DNA of 64,000 nucleotides, taken from positions 5,343,501 to 5,407,500 of the forward strand of contig NZ_CP120997.1 in NCBI RefSeq assembly GCF_030719295.1. Reading direction: 5' to 3'. Numbering within the stretch: the first letter of the stretch is position 1; every line of letters begins with the position of its first letter. A program made the position numbers and the translations under genes. This document shows, in pieces, positions 42,475 through 52,398 of this stretch. The DNA is from Streptomyces sp. Mut1. GTDB lineage: Bacteria; Actinomycetota; Actinomycetes; Streptomycetales; Streptomycetaceae. The notes beneath the pieces were generated by a model. It saw nothing but the letters and a program-made list of their open reading frames with translations, was not told the origin of the DNA and made no database searches.

Positions 42475-43259
42475 GTGACCAGGCGCGTGAACTGCTGCGG
42501 AGGGCCGCCGAGGACGCGGGGCGGCCGGTGATCAGTACGGAGGCGGTCTACGCCAAGGCCGCGCGGGTGCGGTGGCGGCGCAGGGCCGGGGTGTCGGCGG
42601 GGGCGGTGTGCACGGTGGCGCTGGGGGCGTTCGTCGTGCCCCAGCTCGCCTCCCCGGCGGCTCGGGCGCCGCAGACCTCGTCCGTCGCGGCACCGGCCGA
42701 GCCGTCGGGGGAGTCCAGCGGCACCGGACGGGCGGCGCGGCTGACCCAGCTGCTGCCCAGCGGCGTCGGCTCGGTCGAGGAGGTGTCGTTCGCCGACATC
42801 ATCAAGCACGCGTCGCCGCTGCCGCCCGAGCCGCCCAGGACCGGGCCGCTGGACGGGCAGTACGCGGTCCGCAAGGACGGCGGCGTCGGTTATCTGACCG
42901 TCGATGTCAGGGACGCGAAGGCGGTGGAGCGGAAGCTGGGCGGCAGCCCGCGGGGCAAGGACCTGTGCAAGGTGGCGAACGGGGAGCCGGCCCGTACGGA
43001 CTGTGTGCGCGAGGAGCTTTCGGACGGGCGGGTGCTCACCGTCTGGAGCGACGCGATGGACTACGGCGACGGCACCCCGCAGTGGGGTCCGGAGCTGGCC
43101 GCCCGGCTCGTCCTCGCCGACGGCGGCGAACTGAACGTGCGCGACAGCACCGGCTTCGAGGCCGACATCGTGCAGGGGCCGCTCCTCAAGTCCCCGCCGC
43201 TCACCCGCGCGCAGCTGCGGGAGCTGGTGCTCCGTCCGGAGCTGCTGCCGAAGACGTGA
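42471..43259 (+). CDS. Single-pass membrane protein, probable partner/anti-sigma of the ECF sigma factor
   Basis: A 262-residue protein: about 36 cytoplasmic residues with a short helix (SDQARELLRRAAEDAGRP), a basic stop (RVRWRRR), one membrane helix (about 39-60) and an extracytoplasmic domain of about 200 residues containing two cysteines. Topology and 4-bp overlap with the sigma gene fit an anti-sigma factor, though no zinc-binding anti-sigma motif (HxxxCxxC) is present. The outer domain is not recognised. Confidence 0.72.
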   Translation: MSDQARELLRRAAEDAGRPVISTEAVYAKAARVRWRRRAGVSAGAVCTVALGAFVVPQLASPAARAPQTSSVAAPAEPSGESSGTGRAARLTQLLPSGVGSVEEVSFADIIKHASPLPPEPPRTGPLDGQYAVRKDGGVGYLTVDVRDAKAVERKLGGSPRGKDLCKVANGEPARTDCVREELSDGRVLTVWSDAMDYGDGTPQWGPELAARLVLADGGELNVRDSTGFEADIVQGPLLKSPPLTRAQLRELVLRPELLPKT

Positions 43260-43286
43260 CGTGACGCGGGCGGGTACGGGTACGGG

Positions 43287-43330
43287 TACGGGGGCGGGGA
43301 GGCGGTACGTACCGCCTCCCCGCCCCCGTA
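43287..43330. terminator. Bidirectional terminator between the sigma and ABC operons
   Basis: A perfect 22-bp inverted repeat with no spacer (centre at the 43308/43309 boundary), preceded by TACGGG repeats; it separates two convergent operons. Confidence 0.85.
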
Positions 43331-43348
43331 CCGTCACGGAACAGCGTC

Positions 43349-44110
43349 CTAGAGCACCTTGGACAGGAACGACTTCGTCCGGTCGTGCTGCGGGTTGGTC
43401 AGGACGTCGCGCGGGTGGCCCGACTCGACCACCACCCCGTCGTCCATGAAGACCAGCGCGTCGCCGACCTCGCGGGCGAAGCCCATCTCGTGGGTGACGA
43501 CGATCATCGTCATGCCGTCCTCGGCGAGCCCGCGCATCACGTCGAGCACATCACCGACCAGCTCCGGGTCGAGCGCCGACGTGGGCTCGTCGAAGAGCAT
43601 CAGCTTCGGCTCCATGGCCAGGGCACGGGCGATGGCCACCCGCTGCTGCTGGCCGCCGGAGAGCTGCGAGGGGTAGTTCTTCGCCTTGTCACCGAGGCCG
43701 ACCCGGTCGAGCAGCTTCTCGGCACGGGCCCGCGCGACCGCCTTGGACTCGTGCTTCACCTGGACGGGAGCCTCCATGACGTTCTCGATCGCCGTCATGT
43801 GCGGGAACAGGTTGAAGCGCTGGAAGACCATGCCGATGTCCCGGCGCTTCAGGGCGACCTCGCTGTCCTTGAGCTCGTAGAGCTTGTCGCCCTTCTGGCG
43901 GTAGCCCACCAGCTCGCCGTCCACGTACAGCCGGCCGGCGCTGAGCTGCTCCAGGTGGTTGATGCACCGCAGGAACGTCGACTTGCCGGAACCGGACGGG
44001 CCGATCAGACAGAAGACCTCGCGCGGGGCGACCTCCAGGTCGATGCCCTTGAGGATGTGTGCGGCGCCGAAGGACTTGTGGACGCCCTCGGCCTTCACCA
44101 TGGCGGTCAT
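43349..44110 (-). CDS. Amino-acid ABC transporter, ATPase subunit
   Basis: A 253-residue GlnQ-type ATPase: Walker [10 protein letters not shown] (about residues 38-46), Q-loop [16 protein letters not shown] signature LSGGQQQR, Walker [13 protein letters not shown], and the switch histidine VTHEMG. It powers import of a polar amino acid, probably glutamate or a related compound, with the permease and binding protein upstream. ATG 44110 overlaps the permease stop by 4 bp and has GGGAGG in front; a start three codons later is possible. Confidence 0.93.
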   Translation of the reverse strand: MTAMVKAEGVHKSFGAAHILKGIDLEVAPREVFCLIGPSGSGKSTFLRCINHLEQLSAGRLYVDGELVGYRQKGDKLYELKDSEVALKRRDIGMVFQRFNLFPHMTAIENVMEAPVQVKHESKAVARARAEKLLDRVGLGDKAKNYPSQLSGGQQQRVAIARALAMEPKLMLFDEPTSALDPELVGDVLDVMRGLAEDGMTMIVVTHEMGFAREVGDALVFMDDGVVVESGHPRDVLTNPQHDRTKSFLSKVL

Positions 44111-45063
44111 GCCATGCCTCCCTTCGGGCGGCCGAACGACAGCAGCGTGGCCCGTACCTTCTGCAGCGGGGTCGGCGGCAGGCTCCGGCTGGAGCCGCGC
44201 GCGTAGTACCGCTCCAGGTAGTACTGCCCGATGCTCAGCACCGAGGTCATGATCAGATACCAGGCCGCGGCGAGGAAGTACATCTCCACCGGGGCCCCGG
44301 AACTCTGCCCGATGTCCTGGGCGTATTTGAAGAGTTCGTAGAACTGCACGGCCGCCACCAGTGAGGTGGTCTTGAGCATGTTGATGACCTCGTTGCCCGT
44401 GGGCGGCACGATCACCCGCATGGCCTGCGGGATCACGACGCGCCGCAGGGTCTTGCCGTGGCTCATGCCCAGCGCGTGCGAGGCCTCCGTCTGGCCCTCG
44501 TCCACCGAGAGCAGACCGGCCCGGCAGATCTCCGCCATGTACGCGGCCTCGTTGAGGCCGAGGCCGAGCAGCGCCGTCAGCAGCGGCGTCATGAAGCTCG
44601 ACCAGTAGTCCTTGTAGACCGGCCCGAGGTTGATGTACTCGAAGACCAGACCCAGGTTGAACCACACGAACAGCTGGACCAGGACCGGTGTGCCGCGGAA
44701 GAACCAGATGTAGAACCACGCGATGGACGAGGTCACCGGGTTCTTCGACAGGCGCATGACGGCCAGCAGGATGCCGCCGACCACGCCGATGACCATCGAC
44801 AGGGCGGTCAGCAGCAGAGTCTGCCCGACGCCCTCGATGATGCGGTCGTCGAAGAAGTAGTCCGGGACCGCGCCCCAGTTGATCCTGCCCTGGCTGAAGG
44901 CGTAGACGATCGCGACGAACGCGGCGATGGCGACGAGCGCCGAGACGTACCGGCCGTAGTGCCGGACCGGGATGGCCTTGATGGCCTCCGGCCCGGACGC
45001 CGGCACGGCGGGGGGTGCGGGCGGCTCTTCGGCCGGGCCCGTCTTCTTCTCGATGTCAGTCAC
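44107..45063 (-). CDS. Amino-acid ABC transporter, permease subunit
   Basis: A 318-residue HisM/GlnP-type permease. A hydrophilic, Pro-rich N-terminal tail of about 35 residues is followed by roughly five to six helices with the conserved [17 protein letters not shown] near residue 235 and the ATPase-contacting loop [21 protein letters not shown]. It probably works as a homodimer, as only one permease gene is present. Lies between the binding-protein gene (29-bp gap) and the ATPase gene (4-bp overlap). Confidence 0.92.
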   Translation of the reverse strand: MTDIEKKTGPAEEPPAPPAVPASGPEAIKAIPVRHYGRYVSALVAIAAFVAIVYAFSQGRINWGAVPDYFFDDRIIEGVGQTLLLTALSMVIGVVGGILLAVMRLSKNPVTSSIAWFYIWFFRGTPVLVQLFVWFNLGLVFEYINLGPVYKDYWSSFMTPLLTALLGLGLNEAAYMAEICRAGLLSVDEGQTEASHALGMSHGKTLRRVVIPQAMRVIVPPTGNEVINMLKTTSLVAAVQFYELFKYAQDIGQSSGAPVEMYFLAAAWYLIMTSVLSIGQYYLERYYARGSSRSLPPTPLQKVRATLLSFGRPKGGMA

Positions 45064-45092
45064 GGCTCATGCCTTTCGGGGACGGAATCCGG

Positions 45093-46070
45093 TCAGGACC
45101 CGCCGTTCACCTTGGCCTCGGTGATCGCACCGGCCTCGACGCCCCACTTGGCGATGACCTTGTCGTACTCGCCGCTCTTGATGATGGCGTCCATGGCCGC
45201 CTTGATGGCCTGGGTGAGCTGGTCGTTGCCCTTGGCGACGGCGATGCCGTACGGGGCCGCCTCGACCTGCTCGCCGACGAGCTGGAAGTCCTTGCCGCCG
45301 CCCGAGGTCTTCACCGCGTACGCGGCGACCGGGAAGTCGGAGGAACCGGCGTCGGCGCCGCCCGAGCGCAGCCGGGTCTGGGCCTCCAGGTCGTTGTCGT
45401 ACGCCTCGATGGCGATCTTCTTGCCGCCCGTGCACTTCTTCGACTCGGCCTTGGCCAGGTCGTGCGAGACCGTGTTGCGCTGGAGGGCGATCTTCTTGCC
45501 GCAGAGGTCGGCCCAGGTCTTGATGCCCTGGTCGTCGCCCTTCTTGGTGTAGATCGAGACACCGGCGGTGAAGTAGTCGACGAAGTCGACGCCCTCGCCG
45601 ACCTTCTTCTTCGTCTCCGGGTCGATGCCCTCCTGGCGGTCCTTCGTGTCGGTCATCGCCGACATCGCCAGGTCGTAGCGCTTGGAGCGCAGGCCGGTGA
45701 TCAGGGTGTCGAACGTGCCGTTCTCGAACTGGAACTCCACGCCCAGTTCCTTGCCGAGCGCGTCGGCGAGATCGGGGTCGATGCCCACGGTCTCGCCGGA
45801 CTTGTCCTTGAACTCGACCGGCGGGTACGCGATGTCCGAGCCGACCTTGATGACGCCCTTGGCCTTGATCTTCGCGGGCAGCAGGTCCGCGGGCGAGGAG
45901 GTCTCGGCGGAGGCACCGGCGCTGGTCCCGGCCTTGTCCGGGCCGCTGGAGTCGTTGTTCTTCGTCTGGTCGCCACAGGCGGTCAGCAGCATGGTGCCGG
46001 CGACCGCGATGGCGCCGACCGCGGCGATGCGGGACCTCGCGGCCGTACGACGGGTGGAGCGTGCGGTCAT
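45093..46070 (-). CDS. Amino-acid ABC transporter, substrate-binding lipoprotein
   Basis: A 325-residue family 3 solute-binding protein. A twin-arginine-like basic start (MTARSTRRTAARSR) leads into a lipoprotein signal with lipobox LLTAC (C32), then a Ser/Gly/Ala linker and the binding domain (KVGSDIAYPPVEFKDKSGETVGIDPDLADALGK). First gene of a three-gene importer operon. The substrate is probably an acidic or polar amino acid, from family resemblance. ATG 46070 follows AGGA; an in-frame start at 46121 would spoil the signal peptide. Confidence 0.92.
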   Translation of the reverse strand: MTARSTRRTAARSRIAAVGAIAVAGTMLLTACGDQTKNNDSSGPDKAGTSAGASAETSSPADLLPAKIKAKGVIKVGSDIAYPPVEFKDKSGETVGIDPDLADALGKELGVEFQFENGTFDTLITGLRSKRYDLAMSAMTDTKDRQEGIDPETKKKVGEGVDFVDYFTAGVSIYTKKGDDQGIKTWADLCGKKIALQRNTVSHDLAKAESKKCTGGKKIAIEAYDNDLEAQTRLRSGGADAGSSDFPVAAYAVKTSGGGKDFQLVGEQVEAAPYGIAVAKGNDQLTQAIKAAMDAIIKSGEYDKVIAKWGVEAGAITEAKVNGGS

Positions 46071-46592
46071 GATCGGGTTCCTCCGGCAGGTCAGGTGGTC
46101 GCCAGGGCGGTAATGGCACACGGCGTCGGGTGTCGCCGCCTTGTGTGATTACGGCATGTTGCCATTCGGACTAGCCCGAACAGGGGGCCCGGCATGTCAA
46201 AATCGGGTAACGGGCGATCCCCGAACCTCTTGAGGCCGGTACACCAGGGCCGGACCTTCTGTGGGGTTTCCTCCTGACGGCCGGAGAATCTGCGGTGCGT
46301 CCCGAGTGGCGGACGCAGGCCGGGCACAAGCCCGGCCTGTTCAGATATCCGACTATGAGTCACGTCACGGAGTCGATATGGACTCGTCCGTGACCAGGTC
46401 CGTCCGGTAAGAAAGACCTTTACACCCCTCATCCGGGGCTCAGGGCGCGTGTGCGGCGCGCCCGCGCGTATGTACCTCTCCCTGCCGGGGCGGGCCAACC
46501 GCCCGGCGCAGGGCGCGTACGCGGTGCCCGCCCACCCCTCCTCAACCAGGAGTGGCCACCCTCAAACGATGAAGACTTAAGGGGTCAACACC
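46071..46592. other. Divergent intergenic region, ABC importer / malic enzyme
   Basis: 522 bp with no convincing gene. It includes a 9-bp hairpin (AGGCCGGGC-ACAA-GCCCGGCCT, 46317-46338) and, downstream, an interrupted palindrome TCACGGA-N15-TCCGTGA (46365-46393) with GAGTC/GACTC inside it. The malic enzyme leader may contain both. Two promoters in opposite directions are expected. Confidence 0.5.
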
Positions 46593-47804
<1,212 letters not shown>

Positions 47805-47882
47805 GCCGGCCGGGGGCCGGCGGGGGCCGGTGGGCGGCGTTGGGCGGCGCGATTTCGGGCGCCGCCCGTCGGGCCTTCTGCG

Positions 47883-48050
47883 TTCGGGGGCGCTGCCCCC
47901 GGTTGGGGAGCGCCGCCCGCGGGCCCCTGCTTTCGGGGGCGCTGCCCCCGGCCCCCCGCTCCTCAATCGCCGGAGGGGCTTGGTTTTGCCTCTGCCGGTG
48001 GGTGGCTTGAGCTGCGCCGGGGCAAGATCCAGCCTCGCCGGCGATTGAGG
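47883..48050. repeat. Intergenic inverted/direct repeat element of Streptomyces type
   Basis: In the 371-bp gap after the malic enzyme gene (47805-48175) the 20-mer TTCGGGGGCGCTGCCCCCGG occurs twice (47883-47902 and 47932-47951), and CCTCAATCGCCGG (47961-47973) faces its inverted copy CCGGCGATTGAGG (48038-48050). This combination is familiar from many Streptomyces intergenic regions and may be a dispersed repeat with terminator or mRNA-end function. Confidence 0.72.
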
Positions 48051-48175
48051 CGCGGGGGCCGGGGCAGGTCCCGGTTTCGGGGAGGGGCGGGTAGGGGAGA
48101 GCCTGCGTTACGCGCGGTGCGTGTCACACCCGCAGCCGGTTACGTCGCGGTAGCCCGCCCCCTATCGTCGGCCCC

Positions 48176-49147
48176 ATGTTCGCCGCCTACGCATCCCGCC
48201 TCGACCGCGACCACCCCCTCAACGGCCTTGAGCTGGGCGAACGCCCCGCTCCACAGGGCCGGCCGGGGTGGACCACCGTGAACGTCCGGGCCGCTTCCCT
48301 CAACCACCACGACCTCTGGTCCCTGCGCGGCGTCGGCCTCGCGGAGGACAAGCTGCCGATGATCCTCGGCTGCGACGCCGCCGGGGTCGACGAGGACGGC
48401 AACGAGGTCGTCCTGCACTCGGTCATCGGCCAGACCGGGCACGGGGTCGGACCTGACGAGCCCCGGTCCATCCTCACCGAGCGCCACCAGGGCACCTTCG
48501 CCGAGCAGGTCACCGTCCCCAGCTGGAACGTGCTGCCCAAGCCGAAGGAGCTCACCTTCGAACAGGCCGCCTGTCTGCCCACCGCGTGGCTGACCGCGTA
48601 CCGCATGCTCTTCACCAACGCCGGGGTGCGCCCCGGCGACTCCGTGCTGGTCCAGGGCGCCGGCGGCGGGGTCGCGACCGCCGCCATCGTGCTCGGCCGG
48701 GCCGCCGGGCTGCGCGTCTACGCCACCAGCCGCGACGAGGCCAGGCGCAGCCGGGCCGTCGAACTCGGCGCCGTCGAGGCGTTCGAGGCCGGGGCCAGGC
48801 TGCCCCACCGGGTCGACGCCGTCATCGAGACGGTCGGCGCCGCCACCTGGTCGCACTCCGTCAAGTCACTGCGCCCGGGAGGCACGCTGGTCATCTCCGG
48901 TGCCACCAGCGGCGACCGCCCCTCGCACGCCGAGCTGACCCGGATCTTCTTCCTGGAGCTGAAGGTCGTCGGCTCCACCATGGGGTCCAAGGACGAACTG
49001 GAGGACCTCCTCGCCTTCTGCGCCACCACCGGCGTGCGCCCCGTCATCGACCAGGTGCTGCCGCTGGACCGCGCCCGCGAGGGGTTCGAACGGCTCGCCG
49101 CGGGCGACCAGTTCGGCAAAATCGTGCTGACTGTCAACAATGGTTGA
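48176..49147 (+). CDS. Zinc-type alcohol dehydrogenase-like / quinone oxidoreductase (MDR family)
   Basis: A 323-residue MDR protein: a GroES-like N-terminal domain (RAASLNHHDLWSLRGVGL, GCDAAGVDEDG) and a Rossmann domain with VLVQGAGGGVATAAIVLGRAAG. It lacks the cysteine ligand set of true zinc alcohol dehydrogenases, pointing to NADPH:quinone reductase-type chemistry. ATG 48176 fits the conserved start; no strong ribosome-binding site is seen. The HTH/Clp-N pair follows after 31 bp. Confidence 0.85.
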   Translation: MFAAYASRLDRDHPLNGLELGERPAPQGRPGWTTVNVRAASLNHHDLWSLRGVGLAEDKLPMILGCDAAGVDEDGNEVVLHSVIGQTGHGVGPDEPRSILTERHQGTFAEQVTVPSWNVLPKPKELTFEQAACLPTAWLTAYRMLFTNAGVRPGDSVLVQGAGGGVATAAIVLGRAAGLRVYATSRDEARRSRAVELGAVEAFEAGARLPHRVDAVIETVGAATWSHSVKSLRPGGTLVISGATSGDRPSHAELTRIFFLELKVVGSTMGSKDELEDLLAFCATTGVRPVIDQVLPLDRAREGFERLAAGDQFGKIVLTVNNG

Positions 49148-49178
49148 CACGGTCCGCTCGTCAACGTAAGTTGACAGC

Positions 49179-49388
49179 ATGACCGAAGCAACGGATCTCG
49201 CCGAGCGGGCGGGCGACCGCGACCCCCGGGTGGGGCTGCGGTCGGTCGCCGCGCTGCGGCGGCTGCTGGAGCAGCTGGAAGCCGTACAAGTCGGAAGCGC
49301 ACGCGCCCAGGGCTGGTCGTGGCAGGAGATCGCCGCCGAACTGGGCGTCAGCAGGCAGGCCGTGCACAAGAAGTACGGGAGGCATTGA
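49179..49388 (+). CDS. Small helix-turn-helix protein paired with a Clp-N protein
   Basis: A 69-residue protein with a coiled-coil-like N-terminus (residues 18-40) and a helix-turn-helix ending GWSWQEIAAELGVSRQAVHKKYG at the extreme C-terminus. It overlaps the next gene by 1 bp (TGATG), which encodes a Clp-N domain protein; this pairing recurs in actinobacteria. AACGTAAGTTGACAGC just upstream and GTCAACAATGGTTGACA further up form repeated TTGACA/GTCAA elements that could be its operator. Confidence 0.78.
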   Translation: MTEATDLAERAGDRDPRVGLRSVAALRRLLEQLEAVQVGSARAQGWSWQEIAAELGVSRQAVHKKYGRH

Positions 49389-49963
49389 TGTTCGAGCGAT
49401 TCACCCATGGGGCCCGCGCCACGGTGACCGGAGCCGTGGAGCAGGCCGAGCGGGCCGGTGCCGGCGCGGTCACCGAGGAACATCTGCTGCTCGCCCTCCT
49501 GGACCAGGTGACCGGCCGGGCGTCATTCGCCGTCACCGCGCTGGGTCTCACGGACCGCAGGGCCTCGGTGGAGGCCGGCCTCGCCGAGGCGCGCCGGCGC
49601 GGCGGCATGACCAGGGCCGACGCCGAGGCGCTCGCGGGTATCGGTATCGACCTCACCGCGGTCGTCTCACGCATCGAGGAGGCGCACGGCGAAGGTGCCC
49701 TGCGGGGCGGCGGCGGGGGCCGGCGGCGATGGTCGGGCAGCCCCTCGTTCGCCCGGGAGGCGAAGAAGGCCCTGGAGAGGTCGCTGCGGATCGCGCTCGG
49801 CCGCGGGGACCGGTTCATCGGTGAGGAACACCTGCTGCTGGCCCTCACCGCCACCCCCGGAATCGTCGCCGACGTGCTCGCCGAGCACGGCGCCACGTAC
49901 GCGACGGTCGAGCGCGCGCTGTACGGGGACGGCGGCGCTGACCAGGACCGCGAGGCGGGCTGA
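49388..49963 (+). CDS. Clp amino-terminal (Clp-N) domain protein
   Basis: A 191-residue protein of two Clp-N repeats: MFERFTHGARATVTGAVEQA...TEEHLLLALLDQ (about 1-75) and SFAREAKKALERSLRIALG...GEEHLLLALTATPG (about 118-175), joined by a Gly/Arg linker. It has no AAA+ ATPase domain, so it probably acts as an adaptor or decoy for ClpC-type chaperones, or as a ligand-sensing partner of the HTH protein. Translationally coupled to the HTH gene (TGATG). Confidence 0.83.
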   Translation: MFERFTHGARATVTGAVEQAERAGAGAVTEEHLLLALLDQVTGRASFAVTALGLTDRRASVEAGLAEARRRGGMTRADAEALAGIGIDLTAVVSRIEEAHGEGALRGGGGGRRRWSGSPSFAREAKKALERSLRIALGRGDRFIGEEHLLLALTATPGIVADVLAEHGATYATVERALYGDGGADQDREAG

Positions 49964-50037
49964 CCGGGCGGGGGCCGGGGCAGCGAGGTGCGTTGACCGG
50001 GCCGGGGCAGGGGGCGCGAGGCGCGTTGACCGGGCGT

Positions 50038-50184
50038 CGGCCGGAACCAGCGGCCCGCCGGCCGGAACCAGCGGCCCGTCGGCCGGAACCAGCGGCCCGT
50101 CGGCCGGAACCAGCGGCCCGTCGGCCGGAACCAGCGGCCCGTCGGCCGGAACCAGCGGCCCGTCGGCCGGAACCAGCGGCCCGT
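50038..50184. repeat. 21-bp minisatellite, seven copies
   Basis: Seven tandem copies of CGGCCGGAACCAGCGGCCCG(T/C), identical except for one base in the first copy, plus a partial eighth, lie 75 bp past the Clp-N gene stop. The unit is a multiple of three, which keeps several frames open, but none has a start, ribosome site or recognisable product. Near-identity of copies suggests recent expansion. Confidence 0.9.
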
Positions 50185-50214
50185 CGGCCGGACGCGCGCC
50201 GGGGCGCATAACGG

Positions 50215-50400
50215 GGGCCGGCCGGCCCCGGGTGTCGCTCCCCGGACCGGTCGGCCCCCGCCTCGCTCCCTCGCCTCGCACCCCGGCCCGCCCGGGGCGT
50301 CACTCCCCGGACCGATCGGCCCTCGCCTCGCGCCCCGCGCGCCCGGGGTGTCGCTCCCCGGGCGCGCCGGCCCCCCGCCCCGCGCCCGTGCCCTGCGCTG
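50215..50400. repeat. Imperfect longer repeats right of the minisatellite
   Basis: The block CGGGGYGTCRCTCCCCGG followed by CCGGTCGGCCC/CCGATCGGCCC and CTCGCCTCGC recurs three times with drift. With the minisatellite it fills the 520-bp gap 49964-50483, in which no gene is credible. Confidence 0.6.
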
Positions 50401-50483
50401 ACGCCCGGCGCCTCGAACGCACCCCCGCCTCGCCGCCTCGCGCACCGTGCGCCCGCGCCCCCGCGCGCACGTGCCCCCCGCCC

Positions 50484-51503
50484 CTACTTCGCGCCCTCGT
50501 CGTCGCTGCCGCGCAGCGCCGCCGCGATGTGGGCCGCCGCCGTCGACAGATGGCGGCGGGCCTCCGTGAGCTGGTCCTCCGTCACGCCGTGGTCCCGGGC
50601 CGCGTCGCGGATCTCGTCGCGGAAGCGGTCGAGCAGGCGGTCCAGGTCGCGGGCCGGGTCGCCGGTGCCGCCGGTCTCCTTGCCCCAGTCGGGGTCGGTG
50701 TCCGCGGCGTCCGGCTTGATGTACGGCGCCCAGCCGCCGGTGCGGGCGAAGCCGCCCAGCTGGCCGGTGATCTCGGCCAGGCCCTCACGGACCCCGGCCG
50801 GCCAGTCGCCCCGGGCGAAGTGCTCCTGGACCTGACGGGCGGCGTTCTGCATCTGCTCGCGCGCCCGGTCCTGGGCCTCCTTGGCCTGGCGGCGGGCCTG
50901 CTGCGCGTCCTGGCGGGCGCGCCGGGACTCGTCCTTCGCGCGGCGGGCCTGCTCCTTCCACTCCTGCTTGGCCTTGCGCAGCTCCTCCTTCGCGGAGCGC
51001 CACGCCTCCTTGTCGCGCAGATCGCCGAGGTCGCCCAGGTCCCCGAGGTCCCCGAAGCCGCCGAAGGGGGACTCCTTGCCGCCCGAGTGGGTGCCCTTGC
51101 CGCCGCCCGAGGTGTGGCGCGACTCGTCGGCCGCCGCCCGCATCTCGCTGCGCAGCTTGCCCGCGGCCCCGCGCACGTCGTCGCGCATCTCGGCGGCCAG
51201 TTCGGAGACGGACTCCCGGATCTCCAGCTCCAGATCCGCCAGCTCACCCGTGCGGTCGGCCAGTTCGGCGCGGCCGGCCTCGGTGATCGAGTAGACCTTG
51301 CGGCCGCCCTCGGTGGCATGCGTGACCAGGCCCTCGGCCTCCAGCTTGGCCAGCCGGGGGTAGACGGTGCCCGCCGAGGGGGCGTACAGCCCCTGGAAGC
51401 GCTCCTCCAGCAGCCGGATCACCTCGTAGCCGTGCCGGGGGGCCTCGTCGAGCAGCTTCAACAGGTACAGCCGCAGACGGCCGTGGGCGAATACGGGGGG
51501 CAT
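50484..51503 (-). CDS. PadR-family regulator with long charged coiled-coil domain
   Basis: A 339-residue regulator. The PadR winged helix covers about residues 1-85 (LRLYLLKLLDEAPRHGYEVIRLLEE, APSAGTVYPRLAKLEAEGLV), then a helical segment, a Gly-rich linker with GDL repeats (about 150-162), a strongly charged helix of about 75 residues (EELRKAKQEWKEQARRAK...) and a C-terminal helical domain. Much longer than ordinary PadR (about 110-180). Located 1 bp downstream of a DUF4097 gene, it probably represses that operon through the ATATCGCG repeats. Confidence 0.87.
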   Translation of the reverse strand: MPPVFAHGRLRLYLLKLLDEAPRHGYEVIRLLEERFQGLYAPSAGTVYPRLAKLEAEGLVTHATEGGRKVYSITEAGRAELADRTGELADLELEIRESVSELAAEMRDDVRGAAGKLRSEMRAAADESRHTSGGGKGTHSGGKESPFGGFGDLGDLGDLGDLRDKEAWRSAKEELRKAKQEWKEQARRAKDESRRARQDAQQARRQAKEAQDRAREQMQNAARQVQEHFARGDWPAGVREGLAEITGQLGGFARTGGWAPYIKPDAADTDPDWGKETGGTGDPARDLDRLLDRFRDEIRDAARDHGVTEDQLTEARRHLSTAAAHIAAALRGSDDEGAK

Positions 51504-51504
51504 G

Positions 51505-52365
51505 TCAGAGCACCTTTCCGGTCGGCTCGCCGTCGTACGAATCTTCCTCGGCCGCCGGCGGGCGGCGCAGGAGCGCGATCGACCCCGATACGGTCGTCGC
51601 CCGCAGGGTCCCGGTGCCGGCGCCCAGCGTGCCGGTGATCTTCTTCGCGGCCCACCGGCCGCTGACCCGCAGGTCCTCGAAGCCGTTGGAGACGGAGCCG
51701 CTCGCGGTGTTCGCCTCGACCGTCGCGTCGGCGGGGTGCGGCAGCCGGATCGCGATCTCGCCGGAGACCGTGGTCAGCCGGATGTCGGTGGGCTTCCCGG
51801 TCGGGTCCACGTCGAGCACCATGCCGCCGCTGACCGACTCGGCCTTCACCGAGGCGCCCCCGCCCTCGACGACCGTCAGATCGCCGGAGACCGAGTGGAA
51901 GCGCAGATCGCCGGTGACGGACTGGGCCTCCACACTGCCGGACACGGTCTCCGCGCCCACCGGTCCGGCGAGCTTGACGAGCGTGGTGTCACCCGTGACG
52001 CCCCGCACCTCCGTACGGCCGCGGACCCCGGAGACGAAGGCGCCGGCGCCGACCACGCCCACCTCCACCGTCGAGCCGGCCGGGACCGCCAGCGAGACGA
52101 CCGCGTGGCGGCGCCACTCCTTGCGGTCGAGCCACTTCAGCAGGTTCTGCCAGGCCAGGTCCTCGTACGCCACGGTCAGGACACCGTCCTCGTGCGTCAC
52201 GACCAGTGGCGGGCCCTCGATGGCGGAGACCTCCAGGCGTGCGGTCGGCTCGTCGGTGCCGACGACGTTGACCGTGCCGTTGACGACGCGCACCTTCAGC
52301 GCGGTCACCGGCGCGTCGAAGGCCAGCTTTTGAGGCTCGGCGACGGCCCATGTCGAGACAGGCAT
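51505..52365 (-). CDS. DUF4097-type beta-repeat protein
   Basis: A 286-residue protein of repeated short beta strands with recurring xVSGx turns (ETVSGSVE, HSVSGDLT, ESVSGGMV, TTVSGEIA, ATTVSGSIAL), the right-handed beta-helix-like DUF4097/adhesin-like fold. No signal peptide, so cytoplasmic. Function unknown; it often accompanies PadR or anti-sigma genes in actinobacteria. ATG 52365 has GGGAGG 8 nt upstream. First gene of the operon with padR. Confidence 0.83.
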   Translation of the reverse strand: MPVSTWAVAEPQKLAFDAPVTALKVRVVNGTVNVVGTDEPTARLEVSAIEGPPLVVTHEDGVLTVAYEDLAWQNLLKWLDRKEWRRHAVVSLAVPAGSTVEVGVVGAGAFVSGVRGRTEVRGVTGDTTLVKLAGPVGAETVSGSVEAQSVTGDLRFHSVSGDLTVVEGGGASVKAESVSGGMVLDVDPTGKPTDIRLTTVSGEIAIRLPHPADATVEANTASGSVSNGFEDLRVSGRWAAKKITGTLGAGTGTLRATTVSGSIALLRRPPAAEEDSYDGEPTGKVL

Positions 52366-52398
52366 GGATCTGACCTCCCGGGTAGCGCGGACGACGCA

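Noticed and set aside
50038..50184. Regular repeats considered as a CRISPR array
   Set aside because: The 21-bp units are directly tandem with no spacers and no cas genes are present; this is a minisatellite.
49845..50303. Open frames through the minisatellite reading repeated heptapeptides on either strand
   Set aside because: No start with ribosome site and no domain; the frames exist because the unit length is a multiple of three.
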